DNA of 64,000 nt from Dreissena polymorpha. Lineage: Eukaryota; Mollusca; Bivalvia; Myida; Dreissenidae. Location of the stretch: the NCBI RefSeq assembly GCF_020536995.1, contig NC_068361.1:111011821-111075820 (forward strand), given 5' to 3'. The translations under genes and the position numbers were made by a program. Each line of letters begins with the position of its first letter. Positions within the stretch are counted from its first letter, which is position 1. Shown here piece after piece: positions 11,396 to 21,255 of this stretch. Under the pieces are notes generated by a model. The model had not been told where the DNA came from, searched no databases, and worked only from the letters and a program-made list of their open reading frames with translations.

Positions 11396-12498
11396 AAGTC
11401 TGCTTTTGATACTTTATTTATATAAGTGATGTTCGTGTACTGTTGTTACACAATTTAAAGGAATTAGCAGAAACTAGTTACTCTACAAATTTTAACGGAA
11501 TAAACAGAAACAAGCTATTCCAACATATTCAATCATTTCGAGTGTGTAACACTAGTTTCAAGTGTGTAACACTTCATAATTTTATCAATTTCAAATGATC
11601 ACTATTAATAAACTAAACTCAATTTCCATCATCTGTCTACGCCATATAGTGTCATTTTGACAATCTGTGAACAATGCCCTTCAAGACTTTCCTTTCTTTA
11701 GCCAAATTTGCATCAATATATATTATACAATCTTGTAACTTGTGACTTGCTATTTTATGATAAATGGGTTTTAATGAAGAAAATGATGCAGCCAAATATA
11801 AATTTCTTAAACAAAATGTTCCAACTTGCAGTCGTTGGCTAAATTTGTTAAATGGCAGAGTTAGCCCTGCCCTTTTTGCTGTATATTGTTCCAAATAGGT
11901 AGTTGAGATTAGATTGTGGGTGAAAAGGGCATTTTTTATACTAATTATGTACATTTTGTTAAAATTAATTGTCCTTAATTCCTGTTTCATGCAAACTGTG
12001 TTTTATACGTAGTTACATACAGTCGCCTTTTTACACATTTTATACATCAGTACGTTTAATAGGTTACTTTTAAACTGCTAAAAATTAATATTTTTAATAT
12101 ATCAGCAGGATTGTTTTATTCCTTTTTATATTTAATCCTGTTGTTGCCTAAAGAAGGCACATTGTGTCAATATATTGCTGTTTTTCATTTTCAACCATAC
12201 CTGAATATTTGTCATGTAAAAAAGTTTCGATTAAGTTTATCAAAAGTATGCATTTTGTCATTTAGATTAAATATTGAGACAGGTAGATGGCTAGACCTGT
12301 GTCTTTTCCATTAGATCAAAGAAAGTGTATTTATTTGTTGTTAACTCGAAAATGAGTTTAATTTTATTATTGAATATAAATTACTGGTATTTATGGAACT
12401 GAGATCAAAATGATTTTTTTAAAATTTATTCAATTGTATTACAGACAAAGACCAAATATGTACACATTTGTCGAGCTAATTACATCAATTAATGGGCT
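11396..12498. other. AT-rich stretch without recognised features
   Basis: Only low-complexity reading frames (for example 11652-11990 minus and 12111-12314 plus) without family resemblance. Confidence 0.45.
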
Positions 12499-14290
12499 AT
12501 AAAAGTCTCTATAACACTCAAAATCAACGAAAATTTCATAAAGTATTTTGTCAAATAAAGTTAACACCTAAACAATCATTGTTTCATATAGGTATAGCCA
12601 CAATTTCAACACAAGATGTGGTATGATTACATAGATTTTTGTAGATACAAAATACTCGTTTTTATTTAGTTGTGACCACAATTAATTCTATTTGAATTTC
12701 CTGCCAGGGTTGGCATATTGACCGGTCAATTGAGTATTGACCGGGCCGGCGGTCAATACCCGGTTAAAACCGGTCAATACTGGTCATTACTGGTTTTTAC
12801 TGGTCAACACTGGTCGATTGAGAATTGTAGCATTTAAACATTACAAAGGAGCCATTTTATATTAAATCAATAATTATTCTGTAATTGATAAAAAAAATTC
12901 TGAGTAATTTATTGTAAAAAAAATCTTTAAAGCTGTAAAAAGTTACTTCTTTATTATTTATGGAAACAGCCTCAAATACATAAGGACTCAGGCAATATCT
13001 TTATCTCAGTGTATCACATCTGTTACTAAAGTATTATTACTATTGAAGGTACCATAGCATTTCACTTATCTATTGATATTTATTTGATAAGCAGATGGAC
13101 AAACAGAACTCTTGTGTATTCTAGGGTTATAAATCTGGCCTCTTAGTTGTTAATAAAATGCATGCAGTGTTATGTCTCTGATATTGACAATTAAGCAAAT
13201 CTGCCCTTAGGCTATTTCATATCACTCACAAAAAGAAGATTACATTGTACTTGCTATTAATTTTATAGTTACTTCTAACTTGTTTCCTTTCTGTATTTAG
13301 AGGTGTTTTTTTTCCCGTTCATATTAAAAAGTTCAATTGTTATTCAAATAAATAAACAATCAAAGTTCTTGATTTTGCCAACAAATTATGTTTTCAAATT
13401 GTGGGTCTACTCTTCTTTTCAATTATTTTTTTCTTTTAATAATTATTTCTTATTATGTTTTAATATTCTTAAATCATTAAAAATTAAAGTTTTTTTCACT
13501 ATTTTGTTTAAAAAGTATTTAAAGAAAGCAATGCAAGAATACATGACAAGTAAGGATTGTGCCATTTAAGGCCCTATTATCAGTTTTGGGTGCCCCAACC
13601 TGTATAGGTGAGAAGACTGTGGGGACAGTGGGGTATGAGGAACAACTCATACACAGTAATTGACAGGTTCTTGTTGAATCAAGCACAGAATTATCTGAGC
13701 ATCATTATTCATAAGAATTGAAAAAAAGTTCAATCAACCAGAAAAATCCAATTGACCAACTTTGACTTATTTGCAAAATTTTGAGAGATTGGCCTACAAA
13801 TTGCATGAACAGGTATAACATAGTGGGTATTAAAAGCTTAAGACATTATTGGCAACATGTCTGTTTAATTTATATTATCAATATTGTTTAATTAGGCATG
13901 GAATATAAATTAAAATTGGGGGTAAAGTTCAATCCACCAGTATTGACCAGTAATGACCACTTTGGGAGTATTGACCGGGGCGGTTTTAACCGGTTAAAAC
14001 CGGGGGCGGTCGATTGGTGCCAACCCTGTTTCCTGCGAATATATCTATGCATACGACACACAAACACCATGTTAGTGTTCATGTGTCGTATGACTAGATA
14101 TCATTGCGGAATATTAAAATGGAAAAACAACGAGCATTGTGTATCTACAAACATCTATTTGACTTGACCACCTCTGGCGTTGAAATTTCGGCAATTGCCA
14201 TTAAGGAACACCAATTTTTAATTGGTTAAGTTTATTTTAAGAAATATTGTACGAAATTATCGTTGATTTTAAGTAGTAATGTTACTTTAA
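12499..14290. mobile_element. long palindromic element with TTAA-like ends, split by a hAT-like insertion
   Basis: The outer parts (12499-12704 and 14029-14290) together match the uninterrupted element at 31249-31682. They start AAGTCTCTATAACACTCAAA and end in TAGTAATGTTACTTTAA. Left and right halves are inverted copies of each other (GATGTGGTATGATTACATAG, AAATACTCGTTTTTAT and CATACGACACA on the left, complements on the right). The centre holds a 1.3-kb insertion flanked by TTTCCTGC on both sides. Confidence 0.8.
12705..14028. mobile_element. non-autonomous hAT-like element, 1324 bp, with 8-bp target duplication
   Basis: It begins CAGGGTTGGCA and ends TGCCAACCCTG. The 8-bp direct repeat TTTCCTGC lies immediately outside both ends (12697-12704 and 14029-14036). 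Ends starting CAGGG plus an 8-bp duplication are classical for hAT transposons. Subterminal regions are packed with short inverted motifs around ACCGGTCAATA and CCGGTTAAAACC. The interior is AT-rich and has no transposase; the frame at 13303-13569 is low complexity. The empty site is visible in the copy near 31440. Confidence 0.9.
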
Positions 14291-15125
14291 TAAAACAAAT
14301 TTGGCCGTTATATATATGTTCTAATCTTATCTTCTGATTTGCAGTGCAGTAAGCCTCAAGACTGATTATTGTTTCGTTAATGATTGACAGTCCAAACGTG
14401 GCGTTAATAGACTACATTTAAATAGTTGCGATTATTTTATTTATTGGATATTATCATATATTTTTTTGCTTTACCACTGTTGATTGTATAGAATAGGTAG
14501 TCTAAAATTAGGCGTTAACATCAGTTTATAAACATGTAATTGCTATAAAGTATAATATGATACATGTTCTGTATATTGTTTTACCCCTTAAGTATTATGG
14601 TACAGAATAAGTAATCATCTATGTTTTTCTATTAAGACTCTTTGAAATAACAGATAATTTAAGAAAACTATTTATCTGTGATTGCATTGAAATGTATGTT
14701 AAATATGAAATACAATTGATATCCTACACTGTCATTAAAATTATCAAATTGTAATACTCCACTTTCAATTGTTTGTCCATAGTACATTCTGAGGATAATT
14801 TAGATTTTTATTTGGTTAAGATTTTAGTTGCCATATTTAAATTGTAAACGCAGATGTATGATATATGTGTGTTCATAAGTTTTCTATATGTAAACACTGA
14901 TGTAAAACTTAGTCCACTTGGGTTATTGGCCTTCTTGGTAGAATTTGTAATAAACCATCAATCTTGTATGGTAAAGAAAAACTTCAGTGTAATAAAAATA
15001 ATCATGTAAGTGAATAAATAAAATAGTTGTTTTAATGTAATGCCTTTTAAAAGTAAATGTTGATATTAAGATAAATCAGTGTTGTTTGTTATATACATGG
15101 CAAAGTGCTGTATTTGTGGTATTAT
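14291..15125. other. AT-rich stretch without recognised features
   Basis: No exon, repeat array or RNA gene was recognised. Confidence 0.45.
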
Positions 15126-15129
15126 TGAG

Positions 15130-15330
15130 GGTGTTACATAAAACCGACGACAGACCGATAAGCAATTTTGCCGATATCGTGCCAACGACGGGCCGATAAA
15201 TAATTTTACCGATATCGGGCCGATCAAATGCCGATGGGCAAGCCGATTGCGGCCAAACATCGTTTACGATATCGGCCCGATATAAAAACTATATCGGGCC
15301 GACCGCGGCCCGATATAGGTTTGCTGGCTG
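15130..15330. repeat. cluster of CGATATCGGCCCGAT palindromes
   Basis: GCCGATATCG, GGGCCGATAAATAA, CGATATCGGGCCGAT and CGATATCGGCCCGATATA recur in both orientations within 200 bp, and a weaker GCCGATAGCGAGCCGAC sits near 10050. The pattern suggests the subterminal repeat region of a DNA transposon whose other end was not found. Confidence 0.55.
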
Positions 15331-15335
15331 GGAAA

Positions 15336-16640
15336 CTGTTTCCTGGGTAGGACCAGTACTTAGTGTCTATATGACGTGCCATGACGTCGAAAGTCTACAA
15401 GACCTACTAGGTAGAACGAGAAATGTACTTCGATGTACAATTTTCACCGACCCTTTAGTGTCAGCCAATCAGAAGACACCTTACATCTGTTGCTTTTAGA
15501 GATATTTGACATTGAACAATATTATTAATATTATTTATACCAAATTATGCGACTATCGACCGCTTACTCAAAGATATTGTGCGTATTTATTAAACATTAT
15601 TATTATTATTATTATAATTTATACCAAATTATGCGACTATCGACCGCAAACTCATAGATATTGTGCGTATTTATTGACCTGGCGTGGCGGAATTAACCTA
15701 TGACTTTTGCAAGTTATGGTTATCACAAAATACGACCAACGGGGAGGTTATTATACATTATTTATCGCGTTAATGTTTGGTAACTGTTTGGTTACCGTTG
15801 GGAATTTCCTACACAGTAATGCGCTGAACGGTCGTGATACTCCGCCCGCATGATCAATAAATACTCACAATATGCTGAATACTTTTAATTTTAAAAAGGT
15901 AACATTTGAACCTTCTTCAAATTTGTATATAATCTATTTCAATGCAATAAATACTTGAAACTTCTATGTGTTTTTTTTTTGCCATTCTGATATTTTTATT
16001 AATTTTGTCCTCAATTAAAAAAGAGATTATAAACATTTATTATGAATAAATCTGAAGGAAAAGCTGCTCAAGAGACAAGTGTTTTGATTGGCTGTTCATA
16101 AAATGTGTGCGTCGAAGTACAAACATGTATGTCGAAGTACAAATTGTACTTTGACGTACGAATATTTACTTCGAAGTGTATTTTATATTTGTATGTCGAC
16201 GAACAATTATTGCACTTCGACGTGCATTTCTCTTTTTACCTTGTAGGTCTTCTTGACTTTCAACCCAAATGGTACGCCATAGTATGTCTTTAGGGTTATC
16301 AAAAGAATGCTCCCACTTAAGAGATCAATACAGAGACCTCCAAGTGACTAAGCCAGTTAACAGACACCCCATCCACTATACCACAGCCACCGAACCAGCT
16401 TTAAATTCCTGTGGCTAGAAAACAAAAAAAATAAAGATGCTAGATATTTAAGCTAGGAACATGTAACTCTTTTTAAGATTGAATTTGTTTGATGCATTAC
16501 TTAATTAGTGCAACAATTCTAATATTTTGAACACAATCATGTCCATATATTTATTAAAAATACCTGGTTATCAAAAAAACTTAAAGAGCTTTTTCCCGTA
16601 AAGTAGGTAGCACCTATAATCATATTACTATATAATTATA
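15336..16640 (-). mobile_element. SINE plus flanking block (A1), interrupted by an insertion
   Basis: The pieces 15336-15368 and 16285-16640 together match the continuous segment at 19200-19552. The minus-strand SINE head is GGTGGCTGTGGTATAGTGGAT with tail features CTGGTCCTACCCAGG. About 220 bp beyond the SINE (GATGCATTACTTAATTAGTG, GGTAGCACCTATAATCAT) is shared too, so this is a duplicated genomic block rather than two independent SINE insertions. Confidence 0.8.
15369..16284. mobile_element. ~916-bp inverted-repeat transposon inserted in a SINE
   Basis: The left end (TATGACGTGCCATGACGTCG, then AAAGTCTACAAGACCTAC and GAGAAATGTACTTCGATG) is matched by the reverse complement of the right end (TACTATGGCGTACCATTTGG, then AAAGTCAAGAAGACCTAC and GAGAAATGCACGTCGAAG), giving imperfect TIRs of about 85 bp. 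TGTCT at 15364-15368 recurs at 16285-16289 and is single in the uninterrupted SINE at 19200, so it is a likely 5-bp target duplication. Inside are a direct duplication of about 83 bp (15535 and 15617) and CGAAGTAC motif repeats near 16105-16230. No coding capacity. Confidence 0.8.
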
Positions 16641-17078
16641 CCTATTATCGTTTTTTATTACATAATGCGTGTTTACAATATGACATAGGCCCATATTTGA
16701 CACCGCGGAGGTGGCATTATACGTGCAAATGCCAGCGTAGCGGGCGTTGACCGTTCATACATATGGAAATTTAGACAAAAAATTGACAAGGAATGCATCT
16801 CAAAATTTTTCGACAGGCGACATATATTTTCGCGATGCAATTATCTCTCTTGTAAACTTATATTGTCCATGTTCTGCCTCCGTTTGTTAAGTTGCGAATT
16901 TATTTCATCCGATTAATTCAAGATCTCAATGTTATTATTATCCTCGCAATTCAATACATAAAACTGTTTAAAAAAAATTATTCGCTGAATTCATGAACAT
17001 CGCCGTTGATTTCAAGCTCTCAATTTTTTTAAGGGGAGCTAACCACTGCGCAAATAGCGTCCGGTGTTTACTTGTCAG

Positions 17079-17867
17079 CAGAGCTCCAGATAAGGATATT
17101 TAATAAGGATAAAGGGTATTTACCCCCCTTATATTATTGTTAAAGGGTATTTTACTCCTTTGTTTCAGCCATAAAGGGTATTAAGGAACTTTGAGGGGTA
17201 TTTTCCATTTCCATAGAAAACTTACATAGTATACTGACATGTTTAAATTAAATAATTTAGAAATATCATTATTTGTTATTAATAACTGAAAACAGAATAA
17301 ATTGTAAATGATGATGTTAACAGACTTTCTTTAATATATTCAACATACAAATGTGTTGTCTTTCTTGCAAATAGTAGTTATGTAGTACATGATCGTCATT
17401 TCACAATTAAACTGAGTTATGGCAGTGCTTGTGCAATTGAAAATAAAGTCAAACCGCCTTTGGTCTATGTAAGATACCTATAAACTTCATCTTTAAAAGT
17501 TAAAACTAAAATTATTTTTACAATTCTAAAAGCATCATAAGATTTATCTCTATTGACTATTTGTAATATACAATGAATTTATGCAGGAGCCGCTGTTCGC
17601 TTGATACGTCCATTTCTCGAACCTAGAACACGATGTTCCGCCATTAAGATTTCAAGGTTCTTTTAATTGACTTACTTTTTTTCCATAGGTTAACTTACAC
17701 AAAACACTCAACTGGATTATTGGTTAAACCGCTGACGCAGTTTAATCGATTACAACAATATACCAAGATTTGTAACGCGTAACGTTACGCAGTGGGCTGA
17801 TTTGTAAAGCGTACTTTTTGTTTTTCAATGCGTAAATACGCAGATACGCATCTTATCTGGAGCTCTG
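17079..17867. mobile_element. non-autonomous hAT-like element, 789 bp, with 8-bp target duplication and known empty site
   Basis: Perfect 16-bp inverted ends CAGAGCTCCAGATAAG / CTTATCTGGAGCTCTG are flanked on both sides by CTTGTCAG (17071-17078 and 17868-17875). The paralogous block B1 has a single TTTGTCAG at the same place (8480-8487) and no insert. The interior is AT-rich, with repeated AAAGGGTATT motifs on the left and TACGCAGATACGC on the right, and no reading frame of note. Confidence 0.93.
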
Positions 17868-17926
17868 CTTGTCAGAATTCGTGACGCATTTCCATTCGCT
17901 CTCAGAAAGCAGTTTTACGTGTGATC

Positions 17927-18463
17927 ATGGGCAATATTCTGGTGAGTTGTGGTTGTTATCCATCAGAAACACATTTATTCACAAAATGTAACGATATTCC
18001 GATTTAACTGTTTAGTCGTTTAGCTTATTTTAAACGTATTTACACCGCGTCTGCTCGCATTTTGCCGATATCCCGTAAGGTTACAAACCACTATGTAAAG
18101 TTTAGTCTCAAACCACAAAATCTGATACCGTTGGATTTTCGTACCAAAATCTTTCGTAACAAATCTCCCAGATTCGAAATCAACAACAAAAACAGGACAT
18201 TTAATTTTATAAACTGTCTGCATCATTTATAAAAATTTAAGATATTTACTGGTTTTCCGTTTTTAGAAGCTGTTCTGCCAAGGCAAGAGCTGTGCATCAC
18301 CCAAGCCATTCTATGCAGCATCACTGACAGTTTTGGTTTCCAGAAATCAACAAAGGAGGGAACTATTAAAGTTTCCAAGCTATACACACAGTTATTAGCT
18401 GTGGTGATCTTATTTATTGGTTCTGTGGTTTTACTTGGATGGAACATGTGTGGACTTTTGTAG
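17927..18463 (+). pseudogene. small two-exon transmembrane-protein frame, copy with open frame but weak acceptor
   Basis: Exon 1 is 17927-17941 (MGNIL) with donor GTGAGT. The second part, 18260-18463, is open in one frame: FLEAVLPRQELCITQAILCS, then KSTKEGTIKVSKLYTQLLAV, then a hydrophobic VVILFIGSVVLLGW segment and TAG. Together this gives 72 residues with one predicted C-terminal membrane helix. The acceptor CAG of B1 is CCG here, so splicing would need another site. Differences from B1 are mostly amino-acid changing, which argues against strong selection. Confidence 0.3.
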
Positions 18464-19199
18464 AAATTTGAAAAGTCTATATCTTCCTATAATCAAAAAT
18501 TAGCTATGGCATTATACGATCAGATGTGCAAACATTGTCAAAGGGTTGTTAAAATTAACAATTTGAAGGCAATTATGCTGAAGAAATATGAAGGTTCCCA
18601 TGCAAATTTAGTCTGTATATAGACGAGTGTCTGCCAATAAATATCAAACTAGTAATACAAAACTTACCACAAGTATGTAAATGCACTAAGTACCTGTTGT
18701 GATCATTTTTAGTAAGATAGTGTTATTCTTAACAGTAGAAAATAGCTTGTTTAGATAATGCAAAATGCAATTAACATGATTTCCTTTCTATTGTGTAATT
18801 AATAAATTGGTCGTTACTTGTTGTTGATAAATGTTTGTGCGCTAGTTAAAAACCAGCATTGTTAATTTTGTAAAAGGTATTAAAATGTTACTTAATTTTA
18901 AATGCCACTGTGATTTATGAATTGCTACAAAATGGCTAGTTTTTTAGTGGCGACAAAACTTAAACTTTTCGACAATATTTTGCAAAAGAAAATTAGAGCC
19001 CTGAAAGATACCTGTATTTATGCACTATTTTAATTGCAAAACAAGTATGCTGTCTTTCTGTTCCACATACTTATACATTGATAATAAAAAAATCCTGTCA
19101 ATCAATATTGATTTGACACATCACATTATTTGGATTATGTTAAATCAGTGTATGCTTAAAGCAAAGCTTTAGTTTATTTGAGACATTTGCTGAAACAAA

Positions 19200-19552
19200 C
19201 TGTTTCCTGGGTAGGACCAGTACTTAGTGTCTTTAGGGTGATCTAAAGAACGCTCCCACTTAAGGGATCAATACAGAGACCTCCCAGTGACTTAGCAGAC
19301 ACCATATTCACTTTACCGCAGTCATCGAGCCAGCTTTAAATTACTGCGGCTAGAAAACACACAAAATTATAAGATGGTAGATCTCAAAGCGAGTTACTCG
19401 TTTGAAGATTGAATATTTTGGATGCATTACTTTATTATTGAAACAACTATAATATTTTGAACACAACAATGTCCATTTATTTATAAAAAAATTACATGGT
19501 TATCAAAAAAGCTTTTGCCTGTAAATGAGGTAGCACCTATTATGATATTACG
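19200..19552 (-). mobile_element. SINE plus flanking block (A2), uninterrupted
   Basis: Minus-strand tRNA-like head (GATGACTGCGGTAAAGTGAA region; B box disturbed), body GAGGTCTCTGTATTGATCCC and tail CTGGTCCTACCCAGG, then about 220 bp of sequence shared with A1. It is the reference for the uninterrupted target of the element at 15369-16284. Confidence 0.75.
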
Positions 19553-20295
19553 TTGTTTGTTTTTTTAACGAAAATAAGCGAATTTCCGTTCTGTTCGGTT
19601 CTTTCCGTACATTTCTATCGTTGGACCAGATACAACCTCAGCAAATACATAACTACTTCATGACGTTGGTGAACAATGTTTACATGTTCGGTGTGTTATT
19701 ATAAAACTGATGCGACCTTTTCCATTGACTAAAAGCCCTTTCCGCGGATATGGGACCTCTCCGATCTTCAGTCATATCCCTCGCGATATTATGAAGGGAG
19801 TTAAAGTGCTTCTTACTGTGTACATTTCTGTAATTATCCGGCAACTGATATTATTGTGCAAAATTATTATCATTTTGATTTGTTTTTTTTCTCATTTCAA
19901 CTCGGCATAGAAACGTCTCTGTTACTGAGTTTGGAAAACATGCTTGGTACGAAATGCGGAGGAACGAATTGATTAAAAGAAGCTATTTTCACGACTACGT
20001 AAAATATATACGCACTAAACATCGCGGGAATATTTTGTTCATTTACCGGGTATTTCCGAGAAATGGACACATACAGCTCCATTTTGCAGCAAACACAATG
20101 GCAAGTGAGGTAGGCACATTTTGAATAATAAGCTTCTATTGTTTGTTTACCATATATTTAATTATAATTCGTTAACTTTTACCACAGACACAGCATGATA
20201 ATTTGACGATTCGTCCCATGACTGGTTCGATCCTGTTTGCATCTATAGCTAGCGACTTCAATGATTTTTATTTTTTTTAGATAACCAATTGATGT
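19553..20295. other. stretch with a lone ATG-donor motif only
   Basis: At 20096 a short ATG-GCA-AGT-GAG is followed by GTAGGC, which resembles the ACACAATGGCGG...GT arrangement at 4424. No continuing exon was found. Otherwise nothing recognised. Confidence 0.35.
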
Positions 20296-20299
20296 TATA

Positions 20300-20615
20300 C
20301 ATAATTTTGAAGGGAATTACATCACAAGTACAAAAATGAAAAAAAAATGAAAATCGGTTGAACGTAAGTGGAGTTATCCCCCTTTGAAAATTTCAAAAAA
20401 TGTGATTTTTCTGCTAAAAACACATTTCAAGCTATTTAATTAGTTCTTTGGTGAGAACTTAGTGATTATATGTATAGTTTTGAAAGGAATGACATAACAA
20501 GTACAACACTGTAAAAAAAAAAGAAAATCGGTTGACTATTAGCGGAGTTATCTCCCTTTGAAAATTGAAAAAAAAAGGCGATTTTTCATGTAAAAAACAC
20601 ATTTTGAGTGTTGAA
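20300..20615 (+). repeat. direct repeat, two ~174-bp copies
   Basis: AAAATCGGTTGA, then GGAGTTATCCCCCTTTGAAA and AAAAACACATTT, occurs twice (about 20303 and 20477) with moderate divergence. No coding content. Confidence 0.7.
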
Positions 20616-20918
20616 ATTATTAATGTGATATTATGATGCAGAATACAAGTTGTCTGCTGATTAATGTTAAATATGTGAATGTCAAAGTAAGAAAATAATT
20701 TATTTTATGCTTTCAGGTGGATTATAGAAAAATATCAGTGAAATAAAACTGGTATTTCACTGTTTGAAACAGTGAAAAATGTCGATATTTTTCACTGTTT
20801 TATTGTGAAATGACGTCATTTTTTCAACGAAATGACGTCATAAATCCAGCGAAATTATACAGTTTAACTCTTTTACAATGTAAATAAACGGTGAAAAAAG
20901 CATAAAATGAAAAGAAAA

Positions 20919-21035
20919 TTTGTTGGATTCGATGGCATATCCATTTTAATTCACTCGTGATCATAAAAAATACATATTTTATATGATCACTCGTGAAATA
21001 AAATCGATATTCCACCGAATCCAACAAATATCCTT
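20919..21035. repeat. hairpin-forming inverted repeat, arms ~55 bp
   Basis: TTTGTTGGATTCGATGGCAT, followed by ATTCACTCGTGATCATA, is mirrored by TATGATCACTCGTGAAATAA and CCACCGAATCCAACAAATA. Arms differ at a few positions. It is preceded by a smaller inverted pair around CAGTGAAATA / TATTTCACTG (20737-20815). Likely a short foldback element. Confidence 0.7.
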
Positions 21036-21255
21036 TATATAAACAATCACATTTGCCATAAACAATAATGGCAAACTACAGTCAAACACAACATGTCTGT
21101 AAAATCACACACTGACAAAAAAAAATGTACAACATAAATGCAAGTATTCTGACTTAAAACATGTGGTAATAGCTCCCCTTCTGTTATGTTAATGTCGTTC
21201 ACTAATCATTAAACAGCATGTCAAGATGCATTTGTCTCACCACCTTTCTTATATT

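Larger units (their letters stand above)
16727..18813 (+). repeat. duplicated block B2 (copy of 7888-9420)
   Basis: Collinear with B1 once the 789-bp hAT-like insertion and its target duplication are removed. It differs by substitutions and small indels over coding and non-coding parts alike. It lies between blocks A1 and A2. Confidence 0.85.

Noticed and set aside
13303-13569. 88-residue plus-strand frame as a transposase
   Set aside because: It is Phe/Leu/Lys-rich low-complexity translation of AT-rich DNA inside a non-autonomous element; no motif.
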